Position numbers and translations under genes: made by a program
Shown here: positions 56,391-64,000 of the stretch, one piece after another
How positions within the stretch are numbered: position 1 is the first letter of the stretch
Layout of the letters: each line of letters begins with the position of its first letter
DNA from: Protonemura montana
Taxonomy: Eukaryota; Arthropoda; Insecta; Plecoptera; Nemouridae
DNA: 64,000 nt
Assembly: GCA_947568835.1 (NCBI GenBank)
Contig: OX387612.1
Coordinates: forward strand, 9,796,001 to 9,860,000
Reading direction: 5' to 3'
Notes under the pieces: generated by a model
The model's input: only the letters and a program-made list of their open reading frames with translations
Databases searched by the model: none
What the model was told of the DNA's origin: nothing

Positions 56391-59300
56391 TCAGAACGGC
56401 TTCTTATGTGAGATCTCGTGAAGCATTTCGATCGCTCGCAAGAATGCCCTGTAGTCCACATCAACTTGGACACCTTTCTCGACCGCAAAGCATTTCTCCA
56501 CCAACTCCATCTCCCTTCCAGAAACCAGCGAACTCATATTTCTCACGGTAAGCGCTTGTTTGAACTGTTTGCCCGTTATAAGACCACAGTGGGTATGATC
56601 ATAATCCTGCAACAGATCAAATACAGGGTTACATCCTCATCGTTGGAAAGTAAGCTAGACTGGAAAAATGTGCAACCGAACCGGGATATGAACCCGGGAC
56701 CTCCCATTTGCCGGTCGGGTGCTCTACCAACTTAGCTATCCGGACACATATATCCTAGCTTTCGCGGGGGGATGGGATAAGGGATCCCCTGAAAGGGGAA
56801 GAAGCCGAGGTGTCTCGTATGGACGAGTTCATCAAACGGCCACAGGACATAATGGTCTGTCACTATTCCTCGAATCCCGGTTATCTCGAAAGATATCGGT
56901 TGTTGCAGTGTTTTTTGGTTTTCTGGCATTTCCACTAGGGAGCTCAAACCAGCAAGCGTATGATGGAATATTCCAGCTTTCGCGGGGGTGGGATAAGTAA
57001 GTCCTCATCGTCAACTAACAAACAAATATCTTTAAACTAGCTGTTGCCAAGCAAATAACAACTAACGGACTGTTAGATTATTAAAGAGCTATTAGGGGTA
57101 AACTTTGAAAAGGAACCCAGAATCATTCTAGCTTTTAGCTTCCTGAAAGTAAACTTATAGCGTCTCAAATAGAAATAACTCGATGTTCACTTTCAGGATT
57201 TTTGATTTTATATTTATTTATTTATTCTCATACTTAGGCATGGTACACATTTTATGATTGCCGGTTGTATGGTGTTCGGTTAATGGTGTCCGGTTGGAGT
57301 TATTTACGTTATTTACAGGGCTAGTCTTTTGGATTATTTCGTTTTTGATTTCTTTTAACCCGCGCTTAAATTCCTTTGCGTTCTAAGGGAAGGGGGACCT
57401 CATTATTAATGGAAGAGTCGTGATCAATTTTCTTTCAAAGACTTACATCAAAGATCGACTCAAGATTCATGGCCCTTGGTTTGGCTAACTTCTCAAGAGC
57501 CAGCGAGACAATCTGTCTTTCTTCGAAGTTGAGGAAGTTCTTCTCCCCATCGGCGATGGCGATATGTTGAAGTGGAACTATCAGCGGTGCACGTTCCAGG
57601 CAAGGCTGATAGAATGCTTCTTCTACGCACTGGCAGAACCGTTTGAAATCAACTCGTTCTCGGCGCATAGGGCTCGCGAATCTGGATATAAAGATGAAAA
57701 CAAAATCTGACCCAGCGCATAGTAACTTAATTTCGGTGATCTTACGAGAACCAGTGTTTCCAACACGCCAAACCGTTTGGTGGTCACCCATCTAATATCT
57801 GACCCAGCGCAGTTTTGTTTAACTTTCATCCCTCCAATCTCTCTCCCGAACAAAACTGGTCATGTGTATGATGGTCACCCATCCAATACCTGACTCAGCG
57901 TAGTGTTGCTTAACTTTCATCCCTCCTACCTCTCTCCCGAACAGAACTGGTCATGTGTATGATGGTTACTCATCCAATATCTGACCCAGCGCAGTGTTGC
58001 TTAACATTCATCCTTCTAACCTCTATACCGAACAGAACTGGTCATGTGTATGATGGTCACCCACCCAATACCTGACCCAGCGCAGTGTTGCTTAACTTTC
58101 ATCCCTCCAACCTCTCTCCCTAACAGAACCGGTCATGTGTATGATGGTCACCCATCCAATACCTGACCCAGCTCAGTGTTGCTTAACTTAAAAACCATCA
58201 CTCACACGTCCATAATGGTCTCCATCTCTACGCAAGTCAGGTCGAATCTGCAGCAGTCGAGGCCCCGCACGAAGTCTTCACGCGCTATGTTCCCTTCGTT
58301 GTGCGTATCGAAGTCACGCATAAACTCGACTACACGGATGCGTTCACGCACAGCTTTCCCTTTGATCTTAGCGAGGATCTCAACGATATCTTGTTCGCGA
58401 GCTTCTGCCGTCGCCGCGCGCTTCTCCTCGTTCACCTTCTTCATTTCGAGGAGGTAGCTGTTGTACTGAGGAATAATATATCAATGTATGTTATTATCAA
58501 GAACCACTCTAGCCTCTCAAAAGTTGGAAATCGGATGCGATTGATTGGCTGGTTCTGTTCACCAACGCATTGTTTTGACAAATGGCAATATGGCACTAGT
58601 CTAATGGTGTCGATGTTCTAATGGGTGATGATAAGGACGATGATGAACCTAACCTGAATAGAAGGGATGAGAGGACACCATGTAGCAATGGTAATTTAAA
58701 TATTGTTAGATATTTTTAACTAAAATTTAACGTGAGAGAAGGAACTTATTATTATTATTATTTGTGGTGTTTAGCGACGCACTGATTTGAAAACTGGCCC
58801 TGCAGCAGTGGTCTAATAGCGTCGGTGAATGAGTGGATGAAGATGAACCTAACCTAGCCTAGAAGGGAGGAGGGGTAACCCGGTGCCGGCACGTAGCCTA
58901 CTCCTGTCGAAGAGCACCAAGTTGACCACTGGCTTCACGTCCCTTCCGAAGGACGGCACAACTCGAACAGCAGGATTCCTCCACAAATCCATGCTGTCGA
59001 GAGGTTGATAAGCAAGGCGATTGAAGTTGCTGTACTAACTTTCATCTCTCTAACCTCTCTCCCGAACAGAACTGGTCATGAGTATAATGGTCACCCATTC
59101 AATACCTGACCCAGCGCAGTGTTGCTTAGCTTCGGTGATCTAACGAGAACCGGTGTTTTCAACACGCCAAACCGTTCAGTGAGAAGGAACTTATACTGAT
59201 TATAATAGGGAAGATAATAAATGATAATACTTGTAATTATGATAAGTAGTGTCTATATTGTTTAAAAGAAAATCAATAAATAAATGTAAAGTTAAAAGGT

Positions 59301-62300
59301 CTCACCAGAGGTTCTTCGAACGGCCTTGGTTCAAGTTCTTTGAAGAACCAGAGATAGTTAAAGCCAAGGTCATCGTTGAATCGTTGCTCGAGAGCAAAGA
59401 GTTCTTCTTGCGAGCAGAGGACGCCGTTAGAAAGCAAACACTGGCGGAACTGCGGCCTCGACACGTGGCCGTTGTTGTGGCTTTACACAAAATGTGAGAA
59501 ATATGTTTAAATCAGTATCGCTTGCTTTGTCTATTAGTTCTTTAGTTTTCATAGTCTAGTCCGAGAGAGAAGATACCAGCACAATGACTGTCCCCCAGCA
59601 TTGCTACAGTCTAGCCGGTGAGAGAAGATACCAGCACAAGGACTGTCCCCAGCATTGCTACAGTCTAGCCCGTGAGAGAAGATACCAGCACAAGAACTGT
59701 CCCCTGCATTGTTCCGGCTAGCCCGTGAGAGAAGATACCAGCACAAGGACTGTCCCCTGCATTGCTACAGTCTAGCCTGTGAAAGAAGATACCAGCACAA
59801 GGACTGTCCCCTGCATTGCTACAGTCTAGCCCGCGAGAGAAGATACCAGCACAAGGACTGTCCCTGCATTGCTACAGTCTAGCCCGTGAGAGAAGATACC
59901 AGCACAAGGACTGTCCCCTGCATTGCTACAGTCTAGCCCGTGAGAGAAGATACCAGCACAAGGACTGCCCCCCTGCATTGCTACAGTCTAGCCCGTGAGA
60001 GAAGATACCAGCACAAGAACTGCCCCCTGCATTGCTACAGTCTAGCCCGTGAGAGAAGATACCAGCACAAGGACTGTCCCCTGCATTGCTACAGTCTAGC
60101 CCGTGAGAGAAGATACCAGCACAAGAACTGCCCCCTGCATTGCTACAGTCTAGCCCGTGAGAGAAGATACCAGCACAAGGACTGTCCCCTGCATTGCTAC
60201 AGTCTAGCCCGTGATAGAAGATACCAGCACAAGGACTGTCCCCTGCATTGCTACAATCTAGCCCGTGAGAGAAGATACTAGCACAAGGACTGTCCCCTGC
60301 ATTGCTACAGTCTAGCCCGTGAGAGAAGATACCAGCACAAGGACTGTCCCCTGCATTGCTACAGTCTAGCCCGTGAGAGAAGATATCAGCACAAGGACTG
60401 TCCCAGAGCAACTGGTTTGATTTCAAAATTCTTTTTCATTTAAAAACAGGCGATTTGTCCAATGCCAACATTGAAGTATATAAGGGTTTCTCGTCTCATT
60501 TTCCATTCCTTTTAAAAAAGTTACTGTCTAGGGGCCCAGAAGTAAGTGCTGTCGTTAGAGGATTTGGTTAAGACATGGAACGTGTCGCTTTTTTCGAATT
60601 TGTATCACCACTTGCCAAAATAAACCCCAAAAAATGCACAATTTTAACTAAGTTCAGAATAACATACAAGAAAAAGTAAATACATTTTAAAACAAATATC
60701 TTTGTTCTACTGAAATTAATTATTTGTCTGCTAAATAATTAATTTTTAGATTCTTTCAAAATAATTAAAAAAAAAACAAGGCTTTGTCTGCAAAATAATT
60801 TTGACTATTTGTTTTTTTTTCCCAACTATAAGAAAGTGACACAAAATGTATTTACAATTCAACCGTCCCTTGGGTCTACTAAGACAACTAACAGATCAAG
60901 GTAAAAGAGAATTAGTTTAAGAAAAGGTCATATAATACAACTCACGGGTCATATGCATTGAACGCTGGCTTGAGTAGAATGCCCCTGGTACTGGTCTTGC
61001 GTTTAAGCCTGTCCAACGCCTCTTCACAGAGATCTCTCGTCGCCACGTCAACTTGCTGCCAATTCTTGCGTCCTTTGCGAGGAACCTCTGCGATCTCCAG
61101 AGGCGGTGAATCATACATCTTAAACCCGGGCATCTTCTCCAAACACTTGGTTGTGAACACTGTAAATCAATCGATTGATTTGTTAAGTTAAACGACGCAT
61201 TGTTTAAACGTGGTACTGGTCTAATGGCGTCGATGCGTGAGTGAATAACAACGAGGACAATGACGAACATAACCTAGCTTTATAGTAATGGAGAAGTTGG
61301 AAACTGGTGCTAGCACGTATTCTACTCCTGTTTAAGATAACCAAGAGGACCATTAGCTAACTTAAAACTCGAACTACAGGATTTTTTCACAAATTTATGC
61401 TGTCGAGAGGTTCCACCTTAAGTCATGAGATCAAAATTGGATTATATTTTAGAAAGACTGATATAAATAAATAAATAAATATAATTTAGAGACCAAGTGC
61501 TTTCAATCATTTAAGTTACAAGGCATATCGCAAACAGGACGCAAATCTACAAGAAATTATAAACAAATTGGTAAGTTTGCACCAAGAATTGGTAACAACC
61601 CTTGTAAACTAAATCCAGCCAGCTATGAATCACAAAAACTAGTCAAAGACAGTCACTGCAAACATGTGTATATATATTCTAAACAAAGTCGCACCTTGGT
61701 CGATGTCATCCTCAAATGTCTTCCAGCACATCCGAGTTGGATCATTGGGATCCCTGTACACAAACAGGAGCATGTTCAACTCGGGCTCAGACAGGTAAAG
61801 TCGGGAGAGTCCCGCTAGTCCAATGCCGTCCAAAGATCGTCGGAACTGAGAGATGGTCACTCGACCGCAGTTCATCATGTCGAAACCCTGTCAGTTAAGA
61901 TAAAGATGAGTTAGAAACAACGAAGGAGATATGGGTGAACCCAGTGTCGGCAGGCAGGCTGTTCCTGTCCAACAGCACCGAGGACCGGCCACCGCTTAGC
62001 CTTGTCACTTTGACACACTGTGTTGGCTGCTCCTGTCCAACAGCACCAAGGACCGGCCACCGCTTAGCCTTGTCACTTTGACACACTGTGTTGGCTGCTC
62101 CTGTCCAACAGCACCAAGGACCGGCCACCGCTTAGTCTTGTCACTTTGACACACTGTGTTGGCTGCTCCTGTCCAACAGCACCAAGGACCGGCCACCGCT
62201 TAGCCTTGTCCCTTTGACACACTGTGTTGGCTGCTCCTGTCCAACAGCACCAAAGACCGGCCACCGCTTAGCCTTGTCTCTTTGACACACTGTGTTGGCT

Positions 62301-63449
62301 GCTCCTGTCCAACAGCACCAAAGACCGGCCACCGCTTAGCCTTGTCACTTTGACACACTGTGTTTGCGCTGACTCCGTGGCACTGGTTTATTGGCGGTCG
62401 GTTTATGTACCTGGAAGAACTGTCCCACGCGAATGCGATTAGTGAAAACGTGACTCTGTATGCGTCTCAGGACAATCTCCAGGTCTTCGTCTTCTCGCTT
62501 GGAGTTGAGCACAGGATGGAAGACGTTCTGTTTGCCGAACACTTGGGCGGCGTTCACCTTGCCGATTTCAGGACGAGGCAGCTTGGGGAGATCAGCGCTC
62601 AGTGCTTTGCCCGGGTATTGCATCAGGACGTCCTGGAAGTTAATATTTGGTTGAAATCTCATAGCGGTAGGTGGTTTCAGGTTTTTAACAGTTCCCGGCC
62701 TAGTCCAACATTACCTTAACTAGGTTCTTTAGGAGATGCTGAGATCGCCTGACAGAGCTGCTCAATTCTGCTATGTTATGTTACCACGGGTATATCATGG
62801 CCTAGCATAGAAGGTTCAATGGTAGATTCAACGTTTGGTGGCCATGGAGATGCTGAGATCGCCTGACAGAGCTTCTCAATTCTGCTATCTTATGTTACCA
62901 CGGGTATATCATGGCATAGCATAGGAGGTTCAATGGTAGATTCAACGTTTATTGCCATGGAGATGCTGAGATCGCCTGACAGAGCTTCTCAATTCTGCTA
63001 TGTTACAGTGGGTTTAGACTAGATCTAACATGACTTCACTTAATAGGGTAAATAACGATCCACGACATTTGAGTACAGAAGATAAGTACAACTACAACGC
63101 ACTATTACAGACAGCGTATTGGGCAATTTAAAGTCTAATATTATGAGAGTGTGCTCACTATGTATAAAAACATTGTAATTTTTATATTTAAAATTATTAA
63201 CTTTTTTTTCTATTTGCTACTGGAGTCAAGAAATCATCTTACCCCGCCGACGTCCAGCATGCATTTATCGTCCATGTACTTCGTAACCGTGTCGATTGCC
63301 TGCACAAAGGCTACGTAGTTGATGGTGTACGAGTCCTTGATGAACTTCTTAACCAGCAGTCGATAGTCTTCGGCCGATACCAAGATGTTCAGGTAATGCA
63401 GCACTCGGGCAAAGTGTCCCAAAGTTACCACTCCAGTGTTCTTAGAGAT
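56391..63449 (-). CDS. Multi-EF-hand protein (EFCAB6-like), 3' part of gene
   Basis: Eight exons: 63449-63243, 62632-62411, 61887-61695, 61159-60946, 59480-59306, 58465-58206, 57681-57447 and 56606-56391, ending KKPF-TGA. Junction phases (0,0,1,2,0,2,0) all agree; 573 residues are visible and the 5' part lies right of the window. EF-type loops occur around ISKNTGVVTLGH, DMMNCGRVTISQ, DPHNNGHVSRPQ, DTHNEGNIARED and DHTHCGLITGKQ, each followed by an FxxxL helix. In between are partner half-motifs such as NYVAFVQAID, VDFKRFCQCVEEAF and VDYRAFLRAIE. A Glu/Lys-rich helix (LLEMKKVNEEKRAATAEARE) lies near residue 310. The spacing and repeated FF-x-x-FD pattern recall long axonemal EF-hand proteins such as EFCAB6, but that assignment is tentative. 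Most loops lack the Glu at position 12, so calcium binding is doubtful. Confidence 0.82.
56650..56748 (-). mobile_element. tRNA-headed SINE (family 1), best copy
   Basis: Minus strand: GTCCGGATAGCTAAGTTGGT, AGAGCACCCGACCGGCAAAT, GGGAGGTCCCGGGTTCATAT, CCCGGTTCGGTTGCAC. The T-arm CCGGG/CCCGG pairs perfectly and the D-arm GCTA..GAGC mostly. The acceptor stem is imperfect, so a tRNA pseudogene or SINE head is more likely than a working tRNA. In the last intron of the EF-hand gene. Confidence 0.7.
56757..56996. repeat. Direct repeat flanking about 190 bp
   Basis: AGCTTTCGCGGGGGGATGGG (56757) and AGCTTTCGCGGGGGTGGGAT (56972), both followed by AAG. They flank non-coding sequence; the cause is unknown. 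Confidence 0.7.
56997..57445. other. EF-hand gene last intron, AT-rich part
   Basis: No features recognised. Confidence 0.4.
57700..58195 (-). repeat. 5S-derived 92-bp array filling an entire EF-hand intron, about 5 copies
   Basis: One type-A unit (57705-57800) followed by type-B units to 58190. The host intron is 57682-58205, so only about 10-20 bp at each end are not repeat. Confidence 0.92.
58560..58680 (-). mobile_element. 5S-SINE 3' fragment
   Basis: Minus-strand tail: ACCAACGCATTGTTTTGACA, CACTAGTCTAATGGTGTCGA, GATGAACCTAACCTGAATAG. Confidence 0.7.
58757..59185 (-). mobile_element. 5S-SINE, near full length
   Basis: Minus strand, tail to head: TTTAGCGACGCACTGATTTG, GTGCCGGCACGTAGCCTACT, CGTCCCTTCCGAAGGACGGC, GATAAGCAAGGCGATTGAAG, CGCAGTGTTGCTTAGCTTCG, GAGAACCGGTGTTTTCAACA. 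A short direct repeat AGAAGGAACTTAT (58736 and 59181) brackets it and is a likely target-site duplication. Confidence 0.93.
59555..60410. repeat. 54-bp tandem array, about 16 copies
   Basis: Unit CCGTGAGAGAAGATACCAGC, ACAAGGACTGTCCCCTGCAT, TGCTACAGTCTAGC. A multiple of 3, so open in several frames (up to 166 codons) without being coding. Fills EF-hand intron between exons 60946 and 59480. Confidence 0.96.
60430..60940. other. AT-rich remainder of the same EF-hand intron
   Basis: Shares CACTTGCCAAAATAAACCCC with 35410, an old dispersed repeat. No other feature. Confidence 0.4.
61175..61415 (-). mobile_element. 5S-SINE, diverged 3' half
   Basis: Minus strand: TTAAACGACGCATTGTTTAA, CTGGTCTAATGGCGTCGATG, ATTCTACTCCTGTTTAAGAT, TTTATGCTGTCGAGAGG. 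Older than the other copies, judged by its many substitutions. Confidence 0.75.
61926..62363 (-). repeat. 68-bp satellite array, about 6 copies (locus 4)
   Basis: Reverse-strand copies of the 68-bp unit in the EF-hand intron 61888-62410. The left edge continues as GGGTGAACCCAGTGTCGGCA on the plus strand, the degraded SINE core, as at locus 1. Confidence 0.94.
62732..63005. repeat. 114-bp tandem repeat, about 2.4 copies (locus 2)
   Basis: Same unit and orientation as 24194-24752; in the EF-hand intron 62633-63242. Confidence 0.93.
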
Positions 63450-63491
63450 CTGCAAAACCCCGTTAGATGTGTAGTGTCCGTTTAACCTTTG

Positions 63492-64000
63492 GCTGCTCAT
63501 GTCCAACAGCACCAAGGACCGGCCACCGCTTAGCCTTGTCACTTTGACACACTGTGTTGGCTGCTCCTGTCCAACAGCACCAAGGACCGGCCACTGCTTA
63601 GCCTTGTCCCTTTGACACACTGTGTTGGCTGCTCCTGTCCAACAGCACCAAGGACCGGCCACTGCTTAGCCTTGTCACTTTGACACACTGTGTTGGCAGC
63701 TCCTGTCCAACAGCACCAAGGACCGGCCACCCCCTAGCCTTGTCACTTTGACACACTGTGTTGGCTGCTTCTGTCCAACAGCACCAAGGACCGGCCACCG
63801 CTTAGCCTTGTCCCTTTGACACACTGTGTTGGCTGCTCTTGTCCAACAGCACCAAGGACCGGCCACCGCTTAGCCTTGTCTCTTTGACACACTGTGTTGG
63901 CTGCTCCTGTCCAACAGCACCAAGGACCGGCCACCGCTTAGCCTTGTCACTTTGCCACACTGTGTTGGCTGCTCCTGTCCAACAGCACCAAGGACCGGTC
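63492..64000 (-). repeat. 68-bp satellite array, at least 7.5 copies (locus 5), cut by the window end
   Basis: Reverse-strand 68-bp units beginning about 43 bp beyond the acceptor of EF-hand exon 63449 and running off the right edge. Confidence 0.95.

Noticed and set aside
56650..56748. Functional tRNA gene
   Set aside because: Acceptor stem mispairs, no clear anticodon arm, and degraded relatives at 11575 and 23313 indicate a SINE head or pseudogene.
59549..60426. 166-codon minus and 113-codon plus frames
   Set aside because: 54-bp repeat artefact inside an EF-hand gene intron.

Overview
The window looks like nuclear DNA of an arthropod (crustacean or chelicerate rather than a well-studied insect, but this is an inference). 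The reasons are small phase-compatible exons with GT-AG introns, an interstitial block of the arthropod telomere repeat TTAGG, a resilin-type elastic cuticle protein, a divergent ionotropic receptor (IR), and a very dense load of SINEs and tandem repeats. No bacterial operon, CRISPR or phage features are present.

Four protein-coding genes can be assembled exon by exon. (1) 932-6519, minus: an IR of the chemosensory glutamate-receptor type, with 7 exons visible and the C-terminal end missing, probably beyond the left edge. (2) 20654-33468, plus: a complete 4-exon, 793-residue secreted resilin-like protein with a TATA box, a signal peptide, about 30 YGAP motifs and a Gly-rich YSQS tail, but no chitin-binding domain. 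(3) 38386-49628, minus: a complete 11-exon, 597-residue high-affinity choline transporter (SLC5A7/ChT type). (4) 56391-63449, minus: the last 8 exons (573 residues) of a multi-EF-hand protein whose 5' part lies beyond the right edge; most of its EF loops lack the canonical position-12 Glu. In all four genes the splice phases agree at every junction I could place.

Between and inside these genes there is little but repeats. The dominant dispersed repeat is a SINE whose 5' head is derived from 5S rRNA; at least a dozen copies or fragments occur on both strands. Different segments of this SINE appear to have been amplified into separate tandem arrays: two kinds of 92-bp array that share the 5S promoter region, a 48-bp deletion derivative, a 36-bp array and a 68-bp array. 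Other arrays have units of 26, 30, 41, 43, 49, 54, 60, 69, 81, 87, 114 and 118 bp. Nearly every long intron of the choline transporter and EF-hand genes holds one of these arrays, and the same array family recurs in unrelated introns.

Other mobile DNA includes a hAT-like non-autonomous element with an 8-bp target duplication (18848-19904), a fold-back MITE with arms of about 170 bp beside a transporter exon (46867-47289) with dispersed relatives, a decayed non-LTR reverse transcriptase split by a nested insertion (11714-12998), and tRNA-headed SINEs. Two striking perfect inverted repeats (38-bp arms at 13272-13410, 50-bp arms at 30374-30494) and a (TTAGG)8-(TTGGG)57-(TTAGG)3 block stand out as unexplained structures. 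All homology calls come from recognising motifs by eye; no database search was run.
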